DNA of 64,000 nt from Acheta domesticus (Eukaryota; Arthropoda; Insecta; Orthoptera; Gryllidae): contig JAHLJT010009355.1 in assembly GCA_031308135.1 (NCBI GenBank), positions 1,673,217 through 1,737,216 of the forward strand, written 5' to 3'. The notes under the pieces are model-generated. The model did no database searches, was not told where the DNA came from, and saw nothing but the letters and a program-made list of their open reading frames with translations. How positions within the stretch are numbered: position 1 is the stretch's first letter; each line of letters begins with the position of its first letter. Below, in pieces: positions 44,650 to 54,970 of this stretch. The position numbers were made by a program, and so were the translations under genes.

Positions 44650-45060
44650 CGTCGTGCAATGTAGCGTCATCGATGCCCGCGCGCTCTATCGGTCGCCGCC
44701 CGCCCCCGCCCCGCCCCCGCCCCCGCCCCCGCCCTCCACGTGACGCGCCTCGGCCGCACCCGGAGCGAGATAATTCAATCGCCTGGCGCCCCGTGGCGGG
44801 CGGGCAGGAGGGGCGAGCGGGGCGCGCCACGCGGCGGGGGGCGCGCAACAACCGCGCGCTCATGTGACCTCGAAGCGTTATCTCGCGCGCTCCGGTTAGT
44901 GCCGCTTGAACCGGTCGAGGTGCGCGGGCGGGGGCGGGGGCGGGGCGGCGGGCGCGGCTGGGGCGGTGCGGGCGGCGGGGGCGGCATGTGCGGCGGCGGC
45001 GGGGGCGGCAGGGCGAGCAGGGGTGCCGGGGGCGGGCTGTGACGGCTGGCTACTGGCCGT
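44650..45060. promoter_or_regulatory. CpG island: C-rich arm, core, G-rich arm
   Basis: (GCCCCC)n-like sequence at 44699-44738 leads into a core with CACGTGACGCG (E-box/CLEAR-like, about 44738), GAGATAATTCAATCG and GTTATCTCGCGC (GATA-type TTATCT). A GGGGGCGGGGGCGG arm follows (44928-45035). The two arms are of opposite strand bias. High CpG density suggests an unmethylated regulatory island; the open frames on both strands are compositional. Confidence 0.35.
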
Positions 45061-45760
45061 CCGCGATTCGATGCCAGAGGTGGTCGTAATAATGCTCACT
45101 CACGTGAGGGTCAATGATAACGAGTTCGGAGGTCCGGCCGCAGCCCTTACGGCCAGCGCGTGTGATGGGTGGCGGCGCCGCACTTGCAGCTGTAATTATT
45201 GCGACATGCTTTTTTGATTTTCCGATACCTTTTTGTAATTCGTATTTCACGCTGCGGCAAGCGTTGCCCGCTCGTTAAAGCACACTGCGCGTTGCCGCCT
45301 CGAACACAAAGCGTAGTGCAATATTTCATTTTAATACGTGCAGTTTTTAAAGGTGATTTAAATGAATTAAGTACAAACATGCTATTTTTCAGTGTGCGAA
45401 TGTGCTTCTCGGTTGATTCTTAAGAAATAAATTTTATTTTGTAATGTGCTTTATTACACCTATGAAAAAAAACCAAATTTCGTTAAAAATAAATTTACAC
45501 CTTATATCCAGCAATAAATGCAAGAATATAAGAGAAAAGTAAAAACTATTTAGAAATCCGAACAATTAATTAGGGTAAATAGGTTATAAAAACGGTAATT
45601 TCAACCGATTGAAAGTTATATGAAAAAGTTATTACAATCTATAGCCACATGCAGCACAAGATGGCGCTTCAGTTATCTTTTTCTCCAATCCACCTGGGCT
45701 CATGGTTGCTGTACGTTGCTGAGTGACGTGGGGGCAGGATCAAGCAGGACAGGACGAGTT
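45061..45760. other. unassigned, about 700 bp
   Basis: AT-rich with small frames, no motif. ACAAGATGGCGC near 45657 resembles a YY1/CTCF-type core. Confidence 0.4.
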
Positions 45761-45764
45761 TGCG

Positions 45765-46135
45765 GTACGGGATGGAGAGGAGAGAGAGACGGAACAAGAG
45801 GGAAAGGAAAGAGAGAAAAGGGGAGAGGAAAAAGAGACAGTGAGAGCAAAGAGAAAAAAAGAGAGCGAATAATAGACAAAAAAGAGGAAAAGGAAGAGAG
45901 AGAGGAAAGAGAGAGAGATACGTAACTAGAGAGAGGGACAGAGAAAAAAACGAGGGAGAAAAGAGAAAGAGAGAAGGAAAGAGAAGGAAGAGTGAAGGAA
46001 AAGAAGGAAGAGAAAAACAGTGAAGAGAGAGAAAGAAGACACACAAGGAAAAAGAGAGGGAAAGGAAGAGAGAGAAAAGGGGAAAAGGAAAATAAGAGGT
46101 AGAGGAAAAAGAGAGAAGAAGATGGAGGTCAGTGC
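45765..46135. repeat. polypurine (GA-rich) tract, about 370 bp
   Basis: The plus strand is almost only A and G with rare C or T (GAGAGAGACGGAACAAGAGG and similar). Minus-strand frames read Ser/Leu/Phe strings (46046-45669) and are not genes. Long mirror-like purine runs can form triplex DNA. Confidence 0.95.
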
Positions 46136-46409
46136 AAAGGCTGCATAATTCTCCCGTTTAGAATATAATTTCAAATAAAATGTGTGTCATATTAACGTAC
46201 GGTATTTGTGTTTGATGAATGTTGGTGTTTATATATATTTATATAATTATGTATTGTTTTCCTCCGCAAGAAATATTGTTTGGTGAGCGTCGCATCGTTT
46301 AGTCCACCCCGCCACTAGGCGACACACCACCAACTCTCGAAACAATAGTTCTCAAAGTCCCAGACGACGCGGATGTGGGAGTGAACAGTCCAATTGAAGC
46401 GCGCGTCGC

Positions 46410-47275
46410 AAATATCGCTTGCGTCATTTTGCGCGCGCAAGTGCGCGGGCTGCGTGTTCCGGCGCCGCCTCATTAGCGACGTCCGCGCGGCGCAGCGACA
46501 AAGCGACGGCACATGAAAGCAAGACGCATCGCACCCCTCCGCCTCCGCCTCCGCCCCCGTCTCGCACCTGCGCGCCCGTCCCCCGCCTCGCCACGGGCGC
46601 CCCCGCTGCCGCCGCCGCCGACGACGACGACGCTTTCTCTTCCGCCGCCGCCGTCTCCGCCGCCGCTGCCGTCGACGCCTCCGGTGACGCCCCAGCCGCC
46701 AGCACCACCTCCGCGCCGCCGCCGCCGCCGTCGCCTCTGTCGCCACCGCTTCCGCCACCTCCACCGCCCACGCCGCTGCCGCCCCTCCCCGCCACCGCCT
46801 CTGCCTCCACCACCGCGACGCACCTGCCCTGCACGGACACAGGCGCCGCCGCCGCCTCCACCGCATCTTTCTCTTCCGCCGCCGCCGCCTCCGCCTCCGC
46901 CGCATCTTCCTCTTCCGCCGTCCCCGCCGCCCCCGCCGCCTTCACTGCCTCTGGTGCTGCCCCAACCGCCAGCGCCTCCTCCGCCACCACCTCTTCCGCC
47001 GCCTCCACCGCCACCTCCGCCGCCGCCTGGGCCGCCGCGACGCACCTGCCTCCCCCCCGGCCACAGGCGCCGCCGCCGCCGCTGCAATTATACGTTTGGG
47101 CGTGGCGACTGGGCCGCCCCGGGCGCGAGGGCGCTCTGCTGAGAACTTCCGTTTTGCGCGCGGCGGCGGCGGCGCGGGGGGCGCTGGAGGGGAGCAGGAA
47201 ACGAAGCGGCGGTGGAAAGGAGGAGGAGGAGGAGATGCTGGGGAGAGGAAAGATGTGCGCCGTGGTGAAGTGGAG
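46410..47275. repeat. CpG-rich segment with long CCG-type trinucleotide array
   Basis: 46410-46540 is a CpG-dense core (includes GCCTCATTAGCGACG). 46545-47090 is a degenerate (CCG/CCT/CCA)n array that gives poly-Pro, poly-Ala or poly-Ser depending on frame, and Gly/Arg-rich frames on minus. 47085-47120 has a unique piece (TGCAATTATACGTTTGGGC), then G-rich sequence ending in (GGA)n at 47218-47235. Codon use shows no preferred frame, so the 287-codon frame at 46419-47282 is not called as a gene. Confidence 0.8.
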
Positions 47276-47319
47276 AAGGTGATGGCAATATTCAAGAAAA
47301 ATAATAATGGTAATGTTAG

Positions 47320-47520
47320 ATTTGGTGCTGTAACAACTAGAGTATTGGACTGTTATACTTAAGGTCGCAGGTTCAGACCTGATCGAAGCTGTAGATTTTT
47401 AAGGACAAACATTCTTTGTACGCCTTCCTTCGGAGGGGAAGTAAAGCCGGCTGTCCTATATTGTGGACTTACTGCATGTACAATTCAATCCTAAATGAAG
47501 CCTCTAAGCAATTACTTAAT
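47320..47520 (+). mobile_element. tRNA-derived SINE, copy C (3' truncated)
   Basis: GGTGCTGTAACAACTAGAGT (decayed A box) and GCAGGTTCAGACCTGATCG (B box region), then CTTCGGAGGGGAAGTAAAGC and CTTACTGCATGTA, match copies A and B. The match fades after about 47500. It is the most diverged of the three. Confidence 0.8.
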
Positions 47521-47844
47521 GAAGCTACTGAATAGAGCAACAAAATTCATAGGCACAATCAATCATAGAAGTAATGTAAAATAAATATTGGATTCCGAAT
47601 TTTCCAAACTCTTACAAACGTACGGCGAATCCACGTCCATGTCGTCGACCAACCATTAAATCTGAATGAATTTTTCACCTGTGAAGCTAAAACTTCAAAA
47701 GTTGCTTTTTTTTAGAAATGGAATCAAAATCATAAAAGCCATAAATCCCTACTAGTACATCTTGAAATAAAACAAAATGAACTCTCCAAGTCCAGCAATA
47801 AAACAGACGTAACAAAGGATTGGGAAAATGTGAATGACGAAAAT
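47521..47844. other. unassigned, about 320 bp
   Basis: AT-rich; nothing recognised. Confidence 0.4.
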
Positions 47845-47854
47845 AAACATTTCA

Positions 47855-48020
47855 GGAACGTGTAAGGGAATAATCTTTCTGACCCTTGAAGCAGATCGCA
47901 ACTGAGGTTCCGGAGCCGGATGGTTCGGTTCCGGTTCGCAGGATGGGTGACCGCTCCGGAACCCCAGTTGCGACCTGCTTGAAAGGACAGAAAGAGAGTA
48001 TTCCCTTACACGTTTCTTTT
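47855..48020. mobile_element. foldback element, 166 bp, with perfect 10-bp flanking repeats
   Basis: The arms CGTGTAAGGGAATA...GCAACTGAGGTTCCGGAGC and their reverse complement pair over about 60 bp. AAACATTTCA occurs on both sides (47845-47854 and 48021-48030), a perfect 10-bp direct repeat. That suits a Mutator-like target duplication (usually 9-11 bp). The unpaired centre contains GGATGGGTGACCGC (47941-47954), followed by GGAAcCCC, as in the internal control region of 5S rRNA. Confidence 0.8.
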
Positions 48021-48123
48021 AAACATTTCAAGTTTGCAATTTCAAACTTGTACAACATTCGAGGAAATGGAGGAATAATCTTTTGCAAATGAAACCTCAG
48101 TAAGTTGTACTTGGTAAACATTA

Positions 48124-48822
48124 CAGTAAAATCTGTATAAGACGGAAACTCACGATTCCTTCAAAAAAATTCCGTCTTAGCAGGTTTCAGTCTTGTAGAG
48201 GGTTATCAAACATTCACCATACGATTTAAGAACAGTATTTTTGATGTTCTAATTTGGCTAGTAAAAAAAGCACAATGTAATAAAAATATAATTTATCAAT
48301 GAAAATTTAGCAGGAATTCTAAAAAATCACACAGGAAAAATGTAGAACTCAGAACAAATTACAGGATAACAATTCCTTCCCGAAATTTCATTGTCTGAGA
48401 AAAGACACAAGTGGTATTATTGAGAATTGATCGTGGTGCGGACCAACATTAAGAATTCGTAGCATTAGCGAAGTCACTCTTGTGACCTTGAAAAATAACA
48501 CCAAAGCAATAGTCGCAGCAAAACAGACGCTGTCATCGCCAAAAATTACTCAACAGCAGGAGTAAGAGAATAAAATCGTTATTCACTCGATTTGTTTCAG
48601 GACGTGACACTTCAGTGTAGGCCAATCCAAAGATAATGGGAATTTAAAAATTAATTTTCTCCTTAGCCAGGTATTATTCACTTTTCATTCTCTAAAAACC
48701 CTTCCGTTGCCGCGTCTGACAGGTTTCCGGCGTGTACGGGTAATTTTCACGTACAAAATCGTTCCGTTCTGAGATTTTTGTTCGGGGTAGTAGGTTTCCG
48801 TCTTCCAGAGGTTGCGTCTTTC
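48124..48822. mobile_element. pogo/Tigger-like element, second copy
   Basis: TA|CAGTAAAATCTGTATAAGAC at 48122 matches the end of the element at 14377. Subterminal CGGAAACTC/CCGTCTTAGCAGG motifs are echoed near the right side (GTTTCCGTCTTCCAGAGGTT, about 48799-48818). The right boundary is not exact, and no transposase motif is readable. Confidence 0.5.
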
Positions 48823-49495
48823 GCGGCGGTCACATTGATGCCGATTCTGGCGTAAATTTCGGTCGGCTCATGTCGGAGGGACAAAATCAAATTAATCAGA
48901 TCTTCACTTGATGTTTTCGGGATTGTAGGCCGTAGTCCAAAGGAGACTGCTTCGGAGCATTTACGTTCCCCGCTTCACCCCTCTTCGAGAGATTCACGAG
49001 TTTTTTACGCTAGCGTACGACTGAGCAAAAAGGCGTATGAGCAAGTTGCTCGTTTGTGCACGAGAGCGCAGCACACTTTGCTAGTGAAATATTTTTCTCC
49101 TCACTTGATATTTTCCTGCTTGGTCATGGGTACAAACAGGAGAAATAGTGCTTGCCTACTAATTCTTAACTATTATCTAAGAAGGTGAATTCGTTCTAAA
49201 ATATATTAAATATTATTTTGGTCTGAAATGTATAAATTCACTAGTGATCTCATTACCAATCTCGCATGAGAATTAAAGCCATTGCATAATTTGCTTTCAA
49301 GAAGTCTGACATAAATCTGTTGAAGTACAGTAACATTTGTTTTGATAACATAGATTCTGGAGGACATTAAAGATCATGATGTGTTCAGTTGGCGTTATTA
49401 CTGAGCATCCCCAAACTCTACGCCACTGCTGGACTGCGAAGCTCACTACCTTCGTGAGCCCCGAGAACTGTAGGGCGCATGTCGACCGACTTCGT
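48823..49495. other. unassigned, about 670 bp
   Basis: Mixed composition. No gene or repeat recognised. Confidence 0.4.
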
Positions 49496-49499
49496 ACGC

Positions 49500-50265
49500 G
49501 AGGCGGCGTTTCTGATGGCTTCGGCTGTGGGGCGGCGATGGGCGGGGAGGGGACGAGGGCTGGAGCAGCGGCGAGGGGAGCGAGCGGGAAGCTGTGGACG
49601 GGGAGTGGGGGTGCGGGAGTTGAAGAGGGAAGGCGTGGAGAAGTGTTGCTGGCAGGGGAGGTTGGAGAATGGGCGGAGACGGGAGGGTTGCGCGCAGAGA
49701 GGGGTGAAGGATGCGGTGGGATGGAGAGTGAGGAGAGTGGAGAAAGAGAAGTGGAGGAGGGCGGGGAAGGGTGATGGGTAGGGAAGGGGTGGGGTGGGAG
49801 GGGAAAGGAGGGTTGAGGGAAGAGAGGGGTGGTGAGGTGGAGGGTGTGAGTGTGGGTGGGGAAGGAAGTTTTTGCGGGCAGGGAGGGTTATGGACAGAAC
49901 GGGTTAGGGGCAGGAAGGGTTATGGCCAGGAAGAGTTATGGCCAGGAAGGGTTATGGGCCAGGAAGGGTTATGGGCCAGGAAGGGTTATGGGCCAGGAAG
50001 GGTTATGGCCAGGAAGGGTTATGGCCAGGAAGGGTTATGGCCAGGAAGGGTTATGGGCCAGGAAGGGGTATAGGCCAGGAAGGAGTATAGGCCAGGAAGG
50101 GTTATGGCCAGGAAGGGTTACAGCCAGGAAGGGTTACAGCCAGGAAGGGTTACAGCCAGGAAGGGTTACAGCCAGGAAGGGTTACAGCCAGGATGGATTA
50201 CAGGCGGGAGGGTGGCGGGCCTGGAGGTTTGTGTGCATGGAGGTGTGCGGGCAGGATGGTTGGGG
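49500..50265. repeat. G-rich minisatellite arrays
   Basis: 49500-49880 is an irregular GGGGAGG/GGAGTGG-type sequence; 49900-50205 is the regular 16/17-bp array annotated separately; 50205-50265 is transitional. Plus-strand frames (for example 49850-50521) read Gly/Arg/Lys/Tyr repeats and are not genes. Confidence 0.9.
49905..50205. repeat. 16/17-bp tandem repeat, about 18-20 copies, three variants
   Basis: The unit GGGTTATGGCCAGGAA (16 bp) alternates with a 17-bp form GGGTTATGGGCCAGGAA, and the right end switches to GGGTTACAGCCAGGAA, which repeats six times in a row. Variants are grouped, which indicates expansion by slippage or unequal exchange from the right side. Confidence 0.97.
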
Positions 50266-50269
50266 GGCG

Positions 50270-50560
50270 CGGAGTGGCGGAGGGGGGCGGGGGGACGGGG
50301 GCGCCGGGAACGAGAGCTGTCGCGCGCACGCGTTGATTGAAATTCGAATCGCGTTTCGATCGCCCGATGCGACGCGCCGCTGCCCCGCGCTGGATAAGGT
50401 TCTCCGCCGCCGCTGCCAGCGCCACCGCCGCCAAATATCGTGTTTCGAATTAATTCAAGTGCGGCGCGGCGGCGGCGGGCCCGGGCAACCGGCGGAAGCC
50501 ACGGCTGGGCGAAGGGCGTAGCACGGGGAACGGAGGAGGGAGGTGACACGCGAGCGGCAC
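50270..50560. promoter_or_regulatory. CpG core beside the G-rich array
   Basis: Non-repetitive CpG-rich sequence with AT-core islands: GTTGATTGAAATTCGAATCG (about 50333), AAATATCGTG and TTCGAATTAATTCAAGTGCG (about 50445). AATTAATT and TTGATT cores suit homeodomain factors. Regulatory role inferred. Confidence 0.28.
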
Positions 50561-50564
50561 TTGG

Positions 50565-51505
50565 AGGACAATTGATGATGATAGGGAAACAGCGTTGTGC
50601 GAACCACGCGGAAAGGGAGATGCAAAAGATTACGAGACGTTGATGAGAAGGAATGGGGAGAATTGGAGATGGGGAGACAAGGCACGGATGGGAGTGTAAC
50701 GTTTCGTACATTCCCCAATGTTTATTTACATTTTTACATTGTTATTGGTAAACAAGAAGCATGTGATGTAACTCGCTTGGTAGAAAAATTAGGTTAGCAA
50801 CGGATAGCTTGATGATATAGAGGAATATAGATAGATAATTGAACGTAAACGTGTGCAGAAATTTGTAAATTCTAATTGTATAAAGTGAGAAGGTACAATA
50901 TATTGAAGTACATTGTACAAGAAATTTAAATAAAAGCTAAAAAAATTAGAATTGAACTCTTACTACTTTTAAAAAAATAGTAACAACAGTAATTGTAACA
51001 GCAGATGCGACAAGAAAAAAAATTGTTGGCAGAGTGCAATGTCACAGGGAGCTGTTAAAGAGAAAGGGCACAGGGATGTTAAGTCTTAGTTGGTTGCTGG
51101 TGATGCGTTATAGATGAAGAACTGAAGTCGAGGAGATGACGGCAAAGGATGGCGAAAAGTCGAAGTTTAAGAGTGAATGCCGAAGGATGAAAGGCAAGCG
51201 ACGAAGTAAAAGGTGAAAAGACGCTAGAGCCAAAATGGCAAAAGAGTAAATCAAAAATATGTGCAGGGTAGTAGGTCGAATGAGCACTGGTATTGAGATA
51301 TTTAATCGTCAAAAATCAGGTTTACAACTGCATTGGGTACGAAGAGCGAAATGTCAGCGACAGTTTTTTAGACCTCAAGAAATCCAAAACTTTCTCTTTT
51401 ATTACATTTCGTTAAAGTATGAATTGAGGAATCGTTCACTTTTGGGAAATATTTGTTAATAGTAATATTCCCTGGCATGTTCTAGATACAATTAGTCCAG
51501 ACACG
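50565..51505. other. unassigned, about 940 bp
   Basis: AT-rich with a purine-leaning part at 51070-51250. No gene recognised. Confidence 0.4.
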
Positions 51506-51509
51506 AGTA

Positions 51510-51910
51510 ACGAGGGGCGGAAGCGGGGGCGGGGGCGGGGGCGGGGCGAGGGCGAGGGCGAGGGGCGAGGGGCGTGGGCGAGGGCGAGGGGCGAGGGCGA
51601 GGGCGAGGGCGAGGGGCGAGGTCGAGGGGCGAGGTGGAGGACCGAGGGGCGAGGGCGAGGGGCGAGGTCAAGGGGCGAGGTCAAGGGGCGAGGGCGAGGG
51701 GCGAGGGCGAGGGCGAGGGCGAGGGGCGAGGTCAAGGGGCGAGGTCAAGGGGCGAGGGCGAGGGCCGAGGGGCAAGGGCGAGGGGCGAGGTCAAGGGCGA
51801 GGTCAAGGGGCGAGGGGCAAGGGGCGGGTGGCGAGGGTGGGTGGCGAGGGGCGAGGGGCGAGGGCGAGGGGCGATGGGTGAAGGGCGAGAGGCAGGAGTC
51901 GAGGGGCGCG
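51510..51910. repeat. GGGCGA-type G-rich tandem array, about 400 bp
   Basis: Units of GGGCGA and GAGGGGCGAGGTCAAG alternate in an irregular higher-order pattern. AAGGGGCGAGGTC-type units cluster at 51665-51820. Frames on both strands are open by composition. Confidence 0.95.
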
Positions 51911-52150
51911 GGGGCGAGCGCCGGAGCGCCGGGCGCTGGCGGCGGGCGGCCGACGGGCGCCGATGCGATCTGCGCGCTGAGTGGCCGCGCGTGCGCCTGC
52001 ATGAGATCTCGCCCGCCCCTCCCCCCCGCGCCCTAATCAGCGCCCGTGTCTGCGGTGCATCTGGTCGGGGGCGTTTACGCTGGATCACCTGTCCGCGCCA
52101 CAGAGGGCGCTGCCAGCGCGGCGAGCGCCGGCAGAAACATCGAGTGACTG
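51910..52150. promoter_or_regulatory. CpG core with CTCF-like site
   Basis: CpG-rich unique sequence right of the G-rich array. CAGAGGGCGC at 52101-52110 fits the invertebrate CTCF core (AG, purine, G/T, GGCGC). CCCTAATCAGCGCC (about 52031) contains a TAATC homeodomain core. Function inferred. Confidence 0.3.
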
Positions 52151-53230
52151 GGGGACCAAGTCTCCAAGGGCATCTCGCGCGCAATGAGGACTGATTAGAG
52201 TGCGATTTCGCATCTGGGGAGTCCATCGAAGCCCTCTCTTAGACGAGTTTGGAATTTCACCTTACGTTATTACCATTAGTGCGGATGGGTGTTCAGTTTG
52301 AACTAAGGTTGCCCCCACGAGGTCGAAATGACCGTGGAATAAATTTTAACAGGGAAGAAGGCTACGAGTCTACCAATGATTCTACGTTTTTATAAAATGC
52401 AATATTTTTAGAGAGTTGAAAGGCATTGATTTTCTTCAGGATGCGATTTTTCGGGATGTCTTTGATCTTTGACACTAGTGATCTCCCGATGCGAATGACC
52501 ACTAGTGTTTCTCTCTTTCTAAAAGCAATCTCGTATTTTCTGATTTGCGTGTAAATGAATAAATTTATAATTTTCTCAAGAACCTTTTCCAGAAACGAAA
52601 CTTTACACACTCACAAATCTAAGCCAATAATAAAAACACGGACATTTGTTTACATCATTCACAAACGATACAAAATGAAAAAAAAACAATTGTGCGTTTT
52701 GTTCCAAGAATAAAAATAGAAAATGAAAATTCCATGTATAACACGAAGTTGGTTTTATGTCGGAAATGTACTAATGTGTTAAGGCATCGAAGCAGTCATG
52801 CATGTTAGCATTTGGTGGGAGAGCAATTAGATGTAAACTGGTAACGTTGGCTGGCGCATTTCAACAGCAACCAGAGAAATCTGGCCCTAAAATGGAACTA
52901 TAAACCTGTCACCTCACACAGGCGTTAGATTCCATTTGCCAACACTATATATTTCATGAAAGATATTAAGTGTCACCAATCTAGGAGTATTTCGGCGTTT
53001 TTAGCAAACTCCCGCATGGCCTCCGTGCCCCCCGCACACGCATGTTGCTGCGTTCGTTCAGGGAGCGTAAATTACGTTACCGGCAAAAGATTGCCAATAA
53101 CGCGCGGACACTCAAAATGGTGGCCAACTGTTTGATTATGCAAAAATACCCTCTGCTCCATACACTCGACCCAAGATGACACCAGCCATGCTTTGTTCAC
53201 GATTCAACAATGTAAGCGATATGGCTCGAT
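52151..53230. other. unassigned, about 1.1 kb
   Basis: Mostly AT-rich; nothing recognised. Confidence 0.4.
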
Positions 53231-53234
53231 AAGT

Positions 53235-53885
53235 TAGGACCCGTATCGTTTAGGGCAAATAAAATCACTCGAAAACGTACAAAAATATGCCGCAAAATTT
53301 GTTAGGAGGGGACTTTCTAATTCTGAATTTATATCGTGGGAACCCTTGGAAAAACGCAGAGAGAAATCGCGTCTTTGTGCGTTATTCAAAGCAATAAGGG
53401 GTGATCGCCCGTGGGGAGAAGTTCGGGCAAGACTATCAAAACCAACATACGTCGCGCGGAAAGATCATGGCTTCAAAATTCGGCAAAGAAACAGAGAACA
53501 GATGTAGGTAAATTCTCATTTATTAACAGAACCATACAAAATTGGAACAAATTACCTGCAGCAGTGATAGAGACTTTCCCTCAGAATGTAGAAAATTGTA
53601 AAAGTAGATTAATAAATTGTAATGTTTTTAGAATATGTTAACATTAATTTTTTTTGCATTATTCTTATTTTATATTAAGGTTAGCTTTAGCATATGGTTA
53701 ATACATTAATTTTATAAAATTGTATTCAGAAATGTAGTTTGATGTTCATTTTGTGTATTTGTTGTATTATGTAGTGGTTTGATGTTTGTTTTATGTAGAT
53801 TAATTGATTAGAAAACGCTACCACCGGAATTATTTCATGTATCCTAAGTAGCGAAATAAATATTCTATATCATTCTATAAGAAAA
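53235..53885 (+). mobile_element. CR1-like LINE, 3' end of ORF2 and 3' UTR
   Basis: Plus-strand reading: LGQIKSLENVQKYAAKFVRR, then EFISWEPLEKRREKSRLCAL, then FKAIRGDRPWGEVRA, then HGFKIRQR. After one frameshift (near 53490) comes VGKFSFINRTIQNWNKLPAA. This is the conserved C-terminal region after the RT in CR1/Jockey-type LINEs (the family shows ...RTI..WN.LP...). A stop ends it at 53641. The 3' UTR ends with ATTCTATA twice (53868-53885), resembling the 8-bp tail repeats of CR1. Only one frameshift in 135 codons: relatively young. Confidence 0.88.
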
Positions 53886-54430
53886 CCGAGTCTTCTTGTG
53901 AATTTTGGTTTCCTTGGGAGTCTTTTTCACCTGACACGGAGACTGCTCACCCAGTTGGTAACGCTGGAAACTATTTTAAAGGTGCTTGTTGCATGGGTTA
54001 TGTTTCACTCTACATGTCTGCGGAGTCTGTGGGATTCTTGAGAAAAAGTATCTCCAAGACGCAGTACTTAATAATGCACGACTTTGTCCCAAATGTATGT
54101 CAAAACGGTATTTTGCATTTATCAAGTTTTTTTAAATTCTCCTTGATTTAGTATGAGACTTGTATAATTAAATTGTTGGTTTTGTTTTATTATTAACATT
54201 GGCGTGGACAGTTTCCTAATTTTTCAATCCCTAATTTTTATCTTTTTTTATTTGCCAATTTGGGAAGTTGTCATTGCAGGAAAAGGAAAAACAATCTGGT
54301 ACAACCTGTGAATAGTTCAACACAAAAGTGATAGTCATTAAAAATAAACTTTAATTTTGCTTGTACTTTTTTTTAAATTTACGAATAGAATGCCGTATGT
54401 AAGTAAACAAGTTAAATGAAAAATATGTGC
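53886..54430. other. unassigned, about 540 bp
   Basis: AT-rich; nothing recognised. Confidence 0.4.
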
Positions 54431-54431
54431 A

Positions 54432-54638
54432 ACAGCAAACAGAATTTTTTCGAATGATATCATCTGAATTGTGGCTGTTTTGTATCATTAAAACACGGTA
54501 TTAAAATTGATTTCATAATGATTATTCATTCATAATAATTATGAATATAATATTTCATTATGAAATCAATTTTAATACCCAGTTTTACTGATTCAAATGA
54601 GTCACAGTTCATTTGATATCATTCGAAAGAATGCTGTA
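54432..54638. mobile_element. foldback MITE, about 205 bp
   Basis: The arms share TTTCGAATGATATCA and TATTAAAATTGATTTCATAA in inverted orientation, with the axis near 54540. The ends carry AACAGCA/TGCTGT. No coding. Confidence 0.85.
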
Positions 54639-54970
54639 ATTATTACTACAGGGAACAAGATGTCTAGTGGGGGTAGGGCTGTTAATAGATAGGGGTCTTT
54701 CTTGAACCTAGTCATTTCCTTTACTAATGTAGCGTGTGTTCTCTGTAGAATTGCGCTAAGGGCTGCGAACGAACATTAACATTTCATTCTCCATTTTCTT
54801 TTATTCGTGGCCTTGCGCACTTGCCCCCCCCCAGGGGCTCGATTCCCCCGGAATCTTCTTTTTCAATCCCCGAACCCGTAAAAGGCGCGACCTCCCGAAG
54901 GGTTGGCATCGCCTGCAGATGCTCCGCGCGGACCTCGAGCATCTTCAGCCGCTCGGATGGGGTGGGGGAG
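54639..54970. other. unassigned, about 330 bp
   Basis: Contains a C-run at 54823-54832 and GC-rich sequence to the hAT element. No gene recognised. Confidence 0.4.

Noticed and set aside
45669..46046. Phe/Leu/Ser-rich minus-strand frame resembling a membrane protein
   Set aside because: Direct translation of the polypurine tract's complement (CTCTTTCTC...), hydrophobic only because of TTT/CTC/TCT codons.
46419..47282. 287-codon Ala/Ser/Thr/Pro-rich frame
   Set aside because: CCG-type trinucleotide array read in one frame; shifting frame gives poly-Pro or poly-Arg of equal length.
49905..50205. telomere-like repeat because of recurring GGGTTA
   Set aside because: The period is 16-17 bp, not 5 or 6, and GGGTTA is only part of the unit.
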